A stretch of 64,000 nt of DNA from Streptomyces sp. R28 (GTDB lineage: Bacteria > Actinomycetota > Actinomycetes > Streptomycetales > Streptomycetaceae), in the NCBI RefSeq assembly GCF_041052385.1, contig NZ_CP163439.1, forward strand, positions 6,871,001 through 6,935,000, read 5' to 3'. How positions within the stretch are numbered: position 1 is the first letter of the stretch; the number at the start of each line of letters is the position of its first letter. Both the position numbers and the translations under genes were made by a program. Below are positions 36,247 through 45,138 of the stretch, in pieces. The notes beneath the pieces were generated by a model. The model saw nothing but the letters and a program-made list of their open reading frames with translations, did not search any database and was not told where the DNA came from.

Positions 36247-37098
36247 TCAGTTGAGCAACGCCCGAGCAGCCCGTGCCTGCCCCCGCACCCGTTCCGCCGC
36301 CCCCTCATCCACCGCACTGATCAACTCCGCGTACTCCTCCAACTCCGCGGCCCCCTCGACGAAGTCACCCCGCTGCACCAGCAACTGCGCCCGCTCGAAC
36401 CGCAACCGAGCCGGACGCGACGGCAGCAACAGCGACAACTCCACCGCCCACAGGGACACATCCGTCCGCTCGGGCCGAGCCGCAGCCCAGGCCCGGATGT
36501 TGTTCAGGATCCGCACCACCACTTCCAGCGGATCCGCCGGCGCAAGCATGGACGGCTGCAGCGGTGCCCCCGTGGCCCCCGCCACCAGCAACTCCGCATC
36601 GCTCCCCGTCAACACCCGCCCCCCGTCGAACGGGTCAGCGAGCACCTGCTCATCGGTCGGCCCGAAGCCCACCACGAAGTGACCGGGCAGCGCGACCCCG
36701 TACACCGGAGCCCCCGCCCGCCGCGCGACCTCCATCCACACCACCGACAGCAGAATCGGCAGCCCCCTGCGCCGCTCCAGCACCTGATGCAGCAACGACG
36801 ATTCCAGCCGCTGGTAGTCCGCGGCGGAACCGCGAAACCCGTGTCGCTCCCCGAGCAGCTCGCGCAGCGCGACCGCCCACGACCGCGGTCCGCCGGGCCG
36901 GAACGGCAGCTGCCCCGCCAGGGCGTCCAGCTCCACCTGTGCCGCATCCATGCCCGCCTCGTCCAGCGCCCCGTCCGCCTCGGCTCCCACCAGCAGACAC
37001 AGCGCGGACAGATCGGGCCGCTCGGACCTCGCCTCTTCGGCGAACCGCCGCCGCAGCTCGGCGGAACGCTCGGGCGGTGGGGGGTAGGGGGGACGCAT
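36247..37098 (-). CDS. SirB1-like transglutaminase-family protein
   Basis: 283 residues. The N-terminal two thirds carry the transglutaminase-like landmarks of the SirB1/TPR family: QRLESSLLHQVLERRRGLPILLS, VYGVALPGHFVVG and DPFDGGRVLT. The C-terminal third is helical and TPR-like (RFERAQLLVQRGDFVEGAAEL). The usual catalytic Cys of transglutaminases is not obvious, so it may not be an enzyme. I chose ATG 37098 (GAAGGG upstream); GTG 37119 would add seven residues. Confidence 0.8.
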   Translation of the reverse strand: MRPPYPPPPERSAELRRRFAEEARSERPDLSALCLLVGAEADGALDEAGMDAAQVELDALAGQLPFRPGGPRSWAVALRELLGERHGFRGSAADYQRLESSLLHQVLERRRGLPILLSVVWMEVARRAGAPVYGVALPGHFVVGFGPTDEQVLADPFDGGRVLTGSDAELLVAGATGAPLQPSMLAPADPLEVVVRILNNIRAWAAARPERTDVSLWAVELSLLLPSRPARLRFERAQLLVQRGDFVEGAAELEEYAELISAVDEGAAERVRGQARAARALLN

Positions 37099-37137
37099 AG
37101 CTGGCTCGTGCCCTTCCACGGCGATCCGTACCGCTGC

Positions 37138-38139
37138 TCAGAGTGATCGATAGTGGTGGTACGCGTGATGCGCGGCGAACCCCATCCCGGCGTACATCTC
37201 CCGAGCGCCCACGTTCTCCTCCTCGACCTGCAGCCACGCCGCTGACGCCCCCTCGTCGAGGGCCCGCCGGGCCAGCGCGGCCATCACCCGGGTCGCCAGC
37301 CCCCGCCGCCGCAGCGCCGGATCCACCTCCACGGCGGCGAACCCGGCCCACCGCCCGTCCACGACACACCGCCCGATGGCGGCAGGCGCACCGCCGCCCT
37401 CGCCCGGAACCGTCGCGAACCACACCGACGGCCCGCTCCCCAGCACCTTCAGGGCCACCTCACTCACCCCCTTGCGCTGATACCGCGCAAGCCAAGCCTC
37501 GTCCGCCTCCCGGGAGAGCACCACCCCGGACACCTCGGCAGGCTCACCCCGGTCGGCGATCGGCGCCAGCGCCCCGATCCACATCCCGGCGGACACCTCC
37601 CGCACCCACCCCAGCCGCTCCAGTTCCGCGCACAGCAGCTCCTGCGTGCCCTCGGCCCCGGTCGCGGTCTGGACGTACGCGGGAAGCCCGCGGGCGCCGT
37701 ACCAGCGCCGTACGACGTCCAGAGCGGCCGGCAGCGGCATCCCGGGGTCGCCGAGCGGCAGCACCGAGTTGGCCCGCCGGGTGAACCCGGACGCGGCCCG
37801 CAGCTCCCACGCGCCGAGCCGCTCGCTCTCCACCGGCCGCCACGCGCGCGTGGCGACATGCGCGAGCTCCTCGTACGAGGCGGCGGGCCCCCGGCGCCGG
37901 GCGGGAGCGGCGGGCACCACCTTGCCCGCGACCAGCGACGCTTCCGGAATGCGGACGGTCTCGCCACTCTTCCTTGTGATCCGCAGCACACCGTCATCCC
38001 ATGATGCGAGAACACCCACCGTGTCGGTGAACTTCTCACCCTCGGCCGCAAGATCGTTCAGGCGGCGTACGGAGACTCGTTTACCCACGTCAGCAGCGGT
38101 GATGCGGACCTCAAGGCGTCCCGTCGCAGAGATTTCCAC
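37138..38139 (-). CDS. GNAT-family N-acetyltransferase
   Basis: 333 residues. An N-terminal RNA-binding-like or SH3-like domain (VSVRRLNDLA.., LRITRKSGETVRIPEASLV, about 1-85) precedes a double GNAT fold whose C-terminal half has the acetyl-CoA loop VDPALRRRGLATRVM near 275-289 and ends AGMGFAAHHAYHHYRSL. The substrate is unknown. GTG start at 38139 with AGGAGGGG 11 bases upstream. It is divergent from the ferredoxin gene. Confidence 0.87.
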   Translation of the reverse strand: MEISATGRLEVRITAADVGKRVSVRRLNDLAAEGEKFTDTVGVLASWDDGVLRITRKSGETVRIPEASLVAGKVVPAAPARRRGPAASYEELAHVATRAWRPVESERLGAWELRAASGFTRRANSVLPLGDPGMPLPAALDVVRRWYGARGLPAYVQTATGAEGTQELLCAELERLGWVREVSAGMWIGALAPIADRGEPAEVSGVVLSREADEAWLARYQRKGVSEVALKVLGSGPSVWFATVPGEGGGAPAAIGRCVVDGRWAGFAAVEVDPALRRRGLATRVMAALARRALDEGASAAWLQVEEENVGAREMYAGMGFAAHHAYHHYRSL

Positions 38140-38279
38140 AGGTCAGTTCACCCCTCCTGTTCGGATCATGCCCAAGAACGGAGATACTAGAGGCGGGCAT
38201 CGACGACGCCGCGCTCCCGCGCGCCAGGCGGCGGAGCCTGAGGAGGCCCGCCAGCGCCCTATCGAGGAGGAACGACAGC

Positions 38280-38600
38280 GTGACCTACGTCATCGCGCAG
38301 CCTTGTGTCGACGTCAAGGACAAGGCGTGCATCGAGGAGTGCCCGGTCGACTGCATCTACGAGGGCCAGCGGTCCTTGTACATCCACCCGGACGAATGCG
38401 TCGACTGTGGTGCCTGTGAGCCGGTATGCCCGGTCGAGGCGATCTTCTACGAGGACGACACTCCGGAGGAGTGGAAGGACTACTACAAGGCGAACGTCGA
38501 GTTCTTCGACGAGCTCGGCTCGCCCGGCGGCGCCAGCAAGCTGGGTCTGATCGAGCGCGACCACCCGTTCGTCGCCGCGCTCCCGCCGCAGGCCGAGTAA
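38280..38600 (+). CDS. fdxA: Seven-iron ferredoxin FdxA
   Basis: 106-residue electron carrier. Cysteines at 9, 17, 21 and 25 in the first cluster region and C40-x2-C43-x2-C46-x3-C50-P in the second fit a [3Fe-4S][4Fe-4S] ferredoxin. The C-terminal part (EEWKDYYKANVEFFDELGSPGGA) is typical of the actinobacterial FdxA/FdxC group. GTG start at 38280 with GAGGAGG upstream. The neighbour dapC is the same as in M. tuberculosis (fdxC-Rv1178). Confidence 0.95.
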   Translation: MTYVIAQPCVDVKDKACIEECPVDCIYEGQRSLYIHPDECVDCGACEPVCPVEAIFYEDDTPEEWKDYYKANVEFFDELGSPGGASKLGLIERDHPFVAALPPQAE

Positions 38601-38629
38601 TCCCCACCGGCGACCCGCACAGCGTGCCG

Positions 38630-38678
38630 CCTCGGTCCCGTACGGCCTGATCTCCTTGATCGTCGTACGGGACCGAGG
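38630..38678. terminator. Terminator after fdxA
   Basis: Perfect 15-bp stem (38630-38644 and 38664-38678) with a 19-base loop, 29 bases after the fdxA stop. Confidence 0.85.
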
Positions 38679-38743
38679 CGTTGCCGTATCCGGCATGAGC
38701 AGAGGCAGTACCAGCGGCTGTACCAGAAAGTGAGCCCGATCCC

Positions 38744-39862
38744 GTGTCCGCAGTCTCCGACCGCCTTCCGACCTTCCCCTGGGACAAGCTGGAGCCGTAC
38801 AAGAAGACGGCCGCCGCGCACCCGGACGGCATCGTCGACCTCTCCGTCGGCACGCCGGTCGACCCGGTCCCCGAGCTGATCCAGAAGGCTCTGATCGACG
38901 CGGCGGACTCCCCGGGCTATCCGACGGTCTGGGGTACCCCGGCACTGCGTGACGCGATCACGGGCTGGGTGGAGCGCCGCCTGGGCGCCCGCGAGGTCAC
39001 CCACCGCCACGTCCTCCCCATCGTCGGCTCCAAGGAACTGGTCGCCTGGCTCCCCACCCAGCTGGGCCTCGGCCCCGGCGACAAGGTGGCCTACCCGCGG
39101 CTGGCCTACCCGACGTACGAGGTGGGCGCCCGTCTGGCCCGCGCCGAGTACGAGGTGTACGACACGGAGGCATTCGCGGCCGACCCCGCGGGGGCGGAGC
39201 TGGACCCGCGCGGCCTGAAGCTGCTCTGGCTGAACTCCCCGTCCAACCCCACGGGCAAGGTCCTCTCCAAGCCGGACCTCACCCGGATCGTCGCCTGGGC
39301 CCGGGAACACGGTGTCCTGCTCTTCTCCGACGAGTGCTACCTGGAGCTGGGCTGGGAGGCCGACCCGGTCTCGGTCCTGCACCCGGATGTGAACGGCGGC
39401 TCGTACGAGGGCATCGTCGCGGTGCACAGCCTCTCCAAGCGCTCGAACCTGGCGGGGTACCGCGCCGCGTTCCTGGCCGGCGATCCGGACGTCCTCGGCC
39501 CGCTCCTGCAGATCCGCAAGCACGGCGGCATGATGACGTCGGCGCCGACCCAGGCGGCGGTGATCGCGGCCCTGGGCGACGACGAACACGTCCGCGTCCA
39601 GCGCGACCGCTACGCGGCCCGCCGCGGTGCCCTCCGCGGGGCCCTGGAAGCCCACGGCTTCCGCATCGAGCACAGCGAGGCGAGCCTCTACCTCTGGGCC
39701 ACGCGAGACGAGACCTGCTGGGCCACGGTCTCCCACCTGGCCGAGCTCGGCATCCTGGTCGCCCCGGGCGACTTCTACGGTGAGGCGGGCGGCCGGCACG
39801 TCCGCGTGGCGTTCACGGCGACGGACGAGCGGGTGAGGGAAGCGGTGCGGCGCTTGGCGTGA
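38744..39862 (+). CDS. dapC: N-succinyldiaminopimelate aminotransferase DapC
   Basis: PLP-dependent class I/II aminotransferase of the succinylase branch of lysine/diaminopimelate synthesis, 372 residues. N-terminal SVGTPVDPVPELIQKAL, the Asn/Pro motif LNSPSNPTGKV, and the PLP Lys in VHSLSKRSNLAGYR (Lys near 232). GTG start at 38744. The dapE gene, two steps later in the same pathway, lies 2 kb downstream. The assignment to DapC rather than another aminotransferase relies on conserved neighbourhood. Confidence 0.9.
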   Translation: MSAVSDRLPTFPWDKLEPYKKTAAAHPDGIVDLSVGTPVDPVPELIQKALIDAADSPGYPTVWGTPALRDAITGWVERRLGAREVTHRHVLPIVGSKELVAWLPTQLGLGPGDKVAYPRLAYPTYEVGARLARAEYEVYDTEAFAADPAGAELDPRGLKLLWLNSPSNPTGKVLSKPDLTRIVAWAREHGVLLFSDECYLELGWEADPVSVLHPDVNGGSYEGIVAVHSLSKRSNLAGYRAAFLAGDPDVLGPLLQIRKHGGMMTSAPTQAAVIAALGDDEHVRVQRDRYAARRGALRGALEAHGFRIEHSEASLYLWATRDETCWATVSHLAELGILVAPGDFYGEAGGRHVRVAFTATDERVREAVRRLA

Positions 39863-39918
39863 CGCCAACGGCCTCGCTGCTGCCGGTCCGGCCGCTGCCG
39901 ACGTAGGGCAAGCAAAAA

Positions 39919-39954
39919 CCGACGGGGCCCAGGGAACTCCCTGGGCCCCGTCGG
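39919..39954. terminator. Bidirectional terminator between dapC and the secreted protein gene
   Basis: 17-bp perfect stem (39919-39935 and 39938-39954) with a 2-base centre. An A run on its left serves the - strand gene as a T run in RNA. Confidence 0.9.
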
Positions 39955-39991
39955 CGGCTCAAGCCGGGCGCAGCCGAGCGGCAGCGGACCG

Positions 39992-40468
39992 TCAGCCGAG
40001 GGGAAGCGTCTGCACCGGGAGCGAGCCGGTCGAGGGCACACCGCTCGTCGTGGCCACGCCCGCCGTGTCACCGAGAACGCTGCCGACCGACCCGGCCACG
40101 CCACCCGCGGTCTCCTGAGCCGCGGGCGTCGCCTTCTTGGCGACCTTGCTGCCGGCCTTGGTCGCGGTCGGCACCGCCTTCTTCGCGGCCTTGCTGCCGG
40201 TCTTGGTCACCTTGTCGCCGGCCTTCTTAGCGGTCGGCAGCGCGCCGTCGACCGCGGTGTCGACGGCGCCACCCGCGAGCCCGGTGGCGTTCGTGGCCGC
40301 GCCGTCGACGACGCTCGTGCCGTCCAGGGCGGTCAGCCCGCCGACCTTCGAGGCGTCGGGCAGTTCAGGGGCCGCGCTGGCGGAGCCGGCCGCACCGACC
40401 CCGGCAGCCGCTCCCGCAGCGACGATCAGCGCGGCACGGGCGATCCGGCGGGTCAGGGGGAGGGACAT
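39992..40468 (-). CDS. Small secreted Lys/Ala-repeat protein
   Basis: 158 residues. Sec signal MSLPLTRRIARAALIVAAGAAAGVGAAGSASA with a likely cleavage after ASA near 32. The mature part is low-complexity, with KKAGDKVTKTG, KAAKKAVPTATKAG and KVAKKATPAA-type repeats. The ATG at 40468 has GAAGGAG upstream. A cationic secreted protein of this sort could bind wall polymers, but I recognise no family. Confidence 0.72.
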   Translation of the reverse strand: MSLPLTRRIARAALIVAAGAAAGVGAAGSASAAPELPDASKVGGLTALDGTSVVDGAATNATGLAGGAVDTAVDGALPTAKKAGDKVTKTGSKAAKKAVPTATKAGSKVAKKATPAAQETAGGVAGSVGSVLGDTAGVATTSGVPSTGSLPVQTLPLG

Positions 40469-40839
40469 GATGCTCCTTCGACGGTTATGTCGGATCAGGA
40501 CGATGAAATGTCCGACCACGCCCGGCAGTTGACCGACTGGCTGTTGATCTCCGGGCTCGGACGCAGTGACTACCGCTCGAAGCCCCCGAAGGTTGCGGCG
40601 CGCCAATGTAAAGAGTTGGCAATGCGTCGCATTATCGCCTGCGGATAAAAACGGGCAAACAGAGCCGGGTGGGAAACCCCGCCGAATCCTTACAGCCCTT
40701 TGTTCTCAAGGCTTTTGACGGATTCGAGGGCGACCGCGCGAAAACCTGCCCACACCATCGCCGACCGACACCTCGGGTAACCCGCGAAGGTGATCCTCCG
40801 AACGGCCGCACGGGTGCTGCGCGAGTACGGCTGAGCCAA
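40469..40839. other. Intergenic region between two - strand genes
   Basis: 371 bases with no supported gene. It must hold the promoter of the secreted protein gene and the terminator of the lysozyme-like gene, but I can fix neither. Confidence 0.5.
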
Positions 40840-41829
40840 CTACTGAGCCGTCACGATGCGGACCGAGTCCAGAGGGCTCTCCGCCCCCGAGGCGCCCTCC
40901 GAGGCACCTTCCGTAGCCGTCGCACGCCACTGGCTGTCCGTGTTCCCGGCGGTCCACTCCCGCCCGGCGTACGACACCCGCTGGATGTGTAGATCGGAGG
41001 CGTTGGCCACGGCCCAGTGGGCCAGCTGCCACCCGCGCTCGCGGACACTGCGCCCGGCACCGGACCCCCCGTCGGAGGTCACGGGCAGCACGACGGTCCG
41101 ACCGTCGCGCTCGATCACGGAAGGAGCGGGCGTGGGCGTGGCCTTCTCGGCGCCCACCTCCGCGGCGGCCGGCTGGAGCGCGTCCCGCCCGAAGTCCCGT
41201 ACGAGCGCGGCCCGTACGGTGTCCGGACCCCCGGTACGCGTGGCGCCGGGGCGCCCCTCGCAGGTCAGCGTCGCGGCCGAACGCCCGGTGAGTGCGGCGG
41301 CGAGCAGCGTCGCGTCCGGCTCGTGCTTGGCGTACGCCTCCGGAAAGCCGCTGCGCTGCACGCGCTGCGCGGCGACGGTGAGCGGCAACTCCGCGTAGCC
41401 GCGGACCTTGGCCAGGTGCTCGTAGAAGACGCCCGCCGAGTAGATCGGGTCCAGGATCTCCTGCTCCGTGCCCCAGCCCTGCGAGGGCCGCTGCTGGAAC
41501 AGGCCCAGCGAGTCGCGGTCGCCGTGGCTGATGTTGCGCAGTCCCGACTCCTGCAGCGCGGTGGCGAGCGCGATGGTCACGGCCCGTTCGGGCAGCCCGC
41601 GGCCGGTTCCGACGGCGGCGATCGTCGCCGCGTTCACCGCCTGCTCCGGCGTGAACTCGTATCTCGACGCGTCGCCCTTGCCCGAGACGACCTCGCAGCC
41701 CGGCTCGCCCGTGCCTCCGGTGACGTACTGCACCGCGAGATACCCCGCGACGGCGAGCAGGACCACGAAGGCCGCCCCGCGACGCAGGAGGCGGCCACGA
41801 CGTTTGGAAGAGGGGGACGACTCTGGCAC
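40840..41829 (-). CDS. Lysozyme/transglycosylase-like membrane-anchored protein
   Basis: 329 residues. A membrane helix near 17-35 (AAFVVLLAVAGYLAVQYV) is followed by an outer domain with ATALQESGLRNISHGDRDSLGLFQQRP, which has the Glu and the GLFQ-type segment of lysozyme-fold (SLT-like) enzymes. A Pro/Thr-rich linker and a C-terminal module (SVRERGWQLAHWAVANASDL) follow. Such proteins are sometimes labelled heavy metal transporter; nothing here supports that. GTG start at 41829 with TACCTT ending 7 bases upstream, a leaderless pattern. Divergent from dapE. Confidence 0.75.
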   Translation of the reverse strand: MPESSPSSKRRGRLLRRGAAFVVLLAVAGYLAVQYVTGGTGEPGCEVVSGKGDASRYEFTPEQAVNAATIAAVGTGRGLPERAVTIALATALQESGLRNISHGDRDSLGLFQQRPSQGWGTEQEILDPIYSAGVFYEHLAKVRGYAELPLTVAAQRVQRSGFPEAYAKHEPDATLLAAALTGRSAATLTCEGRPGATRTGGPDTVRAALVRDFGRDALQPAAAEVGAEKATPTPAPSVIERDGRTVVLPVTSDGGSGAGRSVRERGWQLAHWAVANASDLHIQRVSYAGREWTAGNTDSQWRATATEGASEGASGAESPLDSVRIVTAQ

Positions 41830-41836
41830 GCCCTAC

Positions 41837-41842
41837 AAGGTA
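41837..41842 (-). promoter_or_regulatory. -10 box of the lysozyme-like gene, leaderless arrangement
   Basis: TACCTT on the - strand ends 7 bases before the GTG start at 41829. No Shine-Dalgarno is seen. Confidence 0.45.
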
Positions 41843-41901
41843 GCCGAGGTTACTGGGGGGTATGGGTCGAGTGGGGAAAGTGTGCCGGCGGCCGGGGGCG
41901 T

Positions 41902-41907
41902 TAGGGT
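41902..41907 (+). promoter_or_regulatory. -10 box of dapE, leaderless arrangement
   Basis: TAGGGT ends 7 bases before the dapE ATG, and no Shine-Dalgarno is present. Confidence 0.45.
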
Positions 41908-41914
41908 CGGCAGC

Positions 41915-42994
41915 ATGGCCGACACATCCCTTGACCTCACGCTGGACGCCGCGCGGCTCACCGCGCAGCTCGTCGACTTCCCCTCCGTCAGCGGCACCGA
42001 GCAACCCCTCGCGGACGCCATCGAGACGGCCCTGCGCGCCCTGCCGCACCTGACGGTCGAGCGGTACGGAAACAACGTCGTGGCGCGTACGGACCTGGGG
42101 CGGCCCGAGCGCGTGATCCTCGCCGGCCACATCGACACCGTGCCCATCGCGGACAACGTCCCGTCGAGGCTGGACGAGGACGGCGTCCTGTGGGGCTGCG
42201 GCACCTGTGACATGAAGTCGGGCGTCGCGGTCCAGCTGCGCATCGCGGCGACGGTCCCGGCCCCGAACCGCGACCTCACCTTCGTCTTCTACGACAACGA
42301 AGAGGTGACCGCGGACCTCAACGGCCTCAAGCATGTGTCCGAGGCCCGCCCCGAGTGGCTGGAGGGCGACTTCGCGGTCCTCCTGGAGCCGTCGGACGGC
42401 GAGGTGGAGGGCGGCTGCCAGGGCACGCTCAGGGTCCTGCTCAAGACCAAGGGCGAGCGCGCCCACTCCGCGCGCAGCTGGATGGGCTCGAACGCGATCC
42501 ACGCGGCGGCGCCGATCCTGGCGAAGCTGGCGTCGTACGAACCCCGCTACCCGGTGATCGACGGCCTGGAGTACCGCGAGGGCCTGAACGCGGTCGGCAT
42601 CACGGGCGGCGTGGCGGGCAACGTCATCCCCGACGAATGCGTCGTGACCGTCAACTTCCGCTACGCGCCGGACCGTACGGAGGAGGAGGCCGTCGCGCAC
42701 GTCCGCGAGGTCTTCGCCGACTGCGGGGTCGAGGAGTTCGTGGTGGACGACCACAGCGGCGGCGCGCTGCCGGGGCTGTCCCATCCGGCGGCAGCGGCGT
42801 TCATGGAGGCGGTCGGAGGCATCGCTCGCCCCAAGTACGGCTGGACGGACGTCTCCCGCTTCTCGTCCCTGGGCATCCCGGCGGTGAACTACGGCCCCGG
42901 TAACCCGCACTTGGCCCACAAGCGGGACGAACGGGTGGAGACCGGGAAGATCCTGGCGGGGGAGGAGCGGCTGAGGGCATGGCTCACGGCGTAG
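41915..42994 (+). CDS. dapE: Succinyl-diaminopimelate desuccinylase DapE
   Basis: Metallopeptidase-fold (M20) enzyme that releases succinate from N-succinyl-LL-diaminopimelate for lysine and peptidoglycan synthesis. 359 residues. Metal ligands and catalytic residues fall in AGHIDTVP (near 67), CGTCDMKSG (near 92-100), YDNEEVT (Glu near 129) and near the C-terminus NYGPGNPHLAH. Between them is the dimerisation domain. Works with DapC (38744-39862). Confidence 0.95.
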   Translation: MADTSLDLTLDAARLTAQLVDFPSVSGTEQPLADAIETALRALPHLTVERYGNNVVARTDLGRPERVILAGHIDTVPIADNVPSRLDEDGVLWGCGTCDMKSGVAVQLRIAATVPAPNRDLTFVFYDNEEVTADLNGLKHVSEARPEWLEGDFAVLLEPSDGEVEGGCQGTLRVLLKTKGERAHSARSWMGSNAIHAAAPILAKLASYEPRYPVIDGLEYREGLNAVGITGGVAGNVIPDECVVTVNFRYAPDRTEEEAVAHVREVFADCGVEEFVVDDHSGGALPGLSHPAAAAFMEAVGGIARPKYGWTDVSRFSSLGIPAVNYGPGNPHLAHKRDERVETGKILAGEERLRAWLTA

Positions 42995-43148
42995 CGCCGC
43001 GGTGAGGGGCGGGCGGGCTTGGCGTGCGGATTGCGGGACGGCGCTTCATGGCGGTCATGCTCACGTCCCCCGTCCGTAACCCGGGTGGATCTACGCTGAG
43101 GTGGAACGACCTGCAGCACCAGCAGGCCCCGCAGCGGAGGGAGCGCAC

Positions 43149-43907
43149 ATGGCTACCGGTAACCCCGAGGGGAAGAAGCAGCCACCGTCGGAGCAGCGTC
43201 TGGGACCGGTGATCCGGAGGCGGGGCCAAGTGACGGCGAGTACGACCGACCAGCGACTGCTGGACGCGGGCGGCCCCTCGGACTGGGTCCACACGGACCC
43301 CTGGCGCGTACTCCGTATCCAGTCGGAGTTCATCGAGGGCTTCGGCACGCTCGCCGAACTCCCGGCGGCGATCAGCGTGTTCGGCTCGGCGCGCACACCG
43401 GTCGACTCTCCCGAGTACGACGCCGGAGTCCGGCTCGGCAGAGGCCTGGTCGAGGCCGGCTTCGCGGTGATCACGGGCGGTGGCCCCGGCGCCATGGAGG
43501 CGGCGAACAAGGGCGCGTGCGAGGCGGGCGGCATCTCGGTCGGCCTCGGCATCGAGCTCCCCTTCGAGCAGGGCCTCAACCCCTACGTCGACATCGGCCT
43601 GAACTTCCGGTACTTCTTCGTCCGCAAGATGATGTTCGTCAAGTACGCCCAGGGTTTCGTGGTCCTCCCCGGCGGCCTCGGCACCCTCGACGAACTCTTC
43701 GAGGCCCTCACCCTGGTCCAGACCCAGAAGGTCACCCGCTTCCCGATCGTCCTGTTCGGCAGCGAGTACTGGGGCGGCCTCGTCGACTGGCTGAAGAACA
43801 CACTGATCGCCCAGGGCAAGGCCTCGGAGAAGGACCTGCTCCTGTTCCACGTCACCGACGACGTGGAGGAAGCGGTGGCGCTGGTGTCCAAGGAGGCGGG
43901 GCGCTAG
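43149..43907 (+). CDS. LOG-family Rossmann protein (TIGR00730)
   Basis: 252 residues. SVFGSARTPVDSPEY and ITGGGPGAMEAANKGA near 75-125, and the family motif PGGLGTLDE near 175-183. Members hydrolyse cytokinin or other nucleoside 5'-monophosphates to the base; some have other roles. The N-terminal 45 residues are a basic extension. The ATG at 43149 has GGAGGGAG upstream. Located between dapE and folP as in mycobacteria. Confidence 0.9.
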   Translation: MATGNPEGKKQPPSEQRLGPVIRRRGQVTASTTDQRLLDAGGPSDWVHTDPWRVLRIQSEFIEGFGTLAELPAAISVFGSARTPVDSPEYDAGVRLGRGLVEAGFAVITGGGPGAMEAANKGACEAGGISVGLGIELPFEQGLNPYVDIGLNFRYFFVRKMMFVKYAQGFVVLPGGLGTLDELFEALTLVQTQKVTRFPIVLFGSEYWGGLVDWLKNTLIAQGKASEKDLLLFHVTDDVEEAVALVSKEAGR

Positions 43908-43978
43908 CGCCGGCCTTGAGCCGACGACTGCAAGGGGGCGGCCCCTCGGTCCACTGTCCCAGGGGGCTTCTCTTCTCA

Positions 43979-44137
43979 ACGCCGGTCCAGGCGCTTTCAG
44001 CCCGTCCGGCGTTTGAGGACGAGGCCCGTTCAGGGCCGAAGCGGGGGTCTGGGTGCTGCAGGCCCCCAGGAACCGGGGTCAAAGGGGCAGCGCCCCTTCA
44101 GGATGGGACGGGTAGGGGCGGCGGGGGCGAGACAAAC
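43979..44137 (+). repeat. Dispersed GC-rich Streptomyces intergenic repeat
   Basis: Starts near CAGCCCGTCCGGCGTTTGAG and contains a chain of imperfect hairpins (GAAGCGGGGGTC.., GGGGCAGCGCCCC, GGGTAGGGGCGGC). From memory, near-identical blocks recur between genes throughout Streptomyces chromosomes. It fills most of the gap between the LOG and folP genes, which are convergent. Confidence 0.75.
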
Positions 44138-44138
44138 G

Positions 44139-44999
44139 TCAGGCCAGCCCCCGCCGCGCCACCGCCGGCGCCCGGCGCCCCGCGATCGACGCCACCATGT
44201 CCAGCACCTGCCGGGTCTCCGCCACCTCATGGACCCGATACACCTGCGCCCCCAACCACGCCGACACCGCGGTCGTGGCCAACGTCCCCACCACCCGCTC
44301 CTTCACAGGCTTGTCCAGCGTCTCCCCGACGAAGTCCTTGTTGGAGAGGGACACCAACACCGGCCACCCCGTCTCCACCATCTCCCCCAGCCGCCGGGTC
44401 GCCTCAAGACTGTGCCGCGTGTTCTTCCCGAAGTCGTGCCCGGGATCGATCAGGATCGACTCCCGCGGCACCCCCAGCGCCAACGCCCGCTCCGCCAACC
44501 CCACCGTCACCCGAAGAATGTCGGCCATGACGTCGTCGTACGTCACCCGATGCGGCCGAGTCCGAGGCTCGGCACCTCCCGCATGCGTGCACACCAGCCC
44601 CACCCCGTACCGCGCAGCGACCTCCGCCAGCCCCGGATCCACCCCACCCCACGCGTCGTTCAGCAGATCCGCCCCCGCCTCGCACACCGCCGCACCGACC
44701 TCGGCCCGCCAGGTGTCCACACTGATCACGACATCCGGGAAACGCCGCCGCACCTCGGCCACGAACCCGACCGTCCGCCGCGCCTCCTCCTCGGCCGTCA
44801 CCTCTTCCCCCGGCCCGGCCTTGACCCCACCGATGTCGATGATCGCCGCCCCCTCCGCCACCGCCCGCTCCACGCGCGCGAGGGCGGGCTCGTCGCGGAA
44901 CGTCGCCCCTTGGTCGTAGAAGGAGTCCGGGGTCCGGTTCACGATCGCCATGATCACCGGCTCGTGCGTGTCGAACTCACGCCTGCCCAGCCTGAGCAT
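44139..44999 (-). CDS. folP: Dihydropteroate synthase family protein (FolP2 type)
   Basis: TIM-barrel protein, 286 residues. Family motifs: MAIVNRTPDSFYD near the N-terminus, IIDIGGVKAGPG, ISVDTW, LLNDAWGG and IDPGHDFGKN. DHPS joins p-aminobenzoate to the pterin in folate synthesis. By position (dapE, LOG, folP, tagA) it matches M. tuberculosis folP2, which has been reported to lack DHPS activity; so the role in folate synthesis is uncertain. ATG 44999 with GGAGAGG upstream. Confidence 0.88.
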   Translation of the reverse strand: MLRLGRREFDTHEPVIMAIVNRTPDSFYDQGATFRDEPALARVERAVAEGAAIIDIGGVKAGPGEEVTAEEEARRTVGFVAEVRRRFPDVVISVDTWRAEVGAAVCEAGADLLNDAWGGVDPGLAEVAARYGVGLVCTHAGGAEPRTRPHRVTYDDVMADILRVTVGLAERALALGVPRESILIDPGHDFGKNTRHSLEATRRLGEMVETGWPVLVSLSNKDFVGETLDKPVKERVVGTLATTAVSAWLGAQVYRVHEVAETRQVLDMVASIAGRRAPAVARRGLA

Positions 45000-45138
45000 C
45001 CCCTGTGACCTCTCCTAGTACGTCCTGGCAAGTCGCCGGCCTTGGGCCGCCTGCGACCCTAACTGTCAGAGTCGCATGGCACGATCGGACCCTGACACAC
45101 TCGACCGCTCGCATTCACCGACCGTGGGGGCCACAGCG

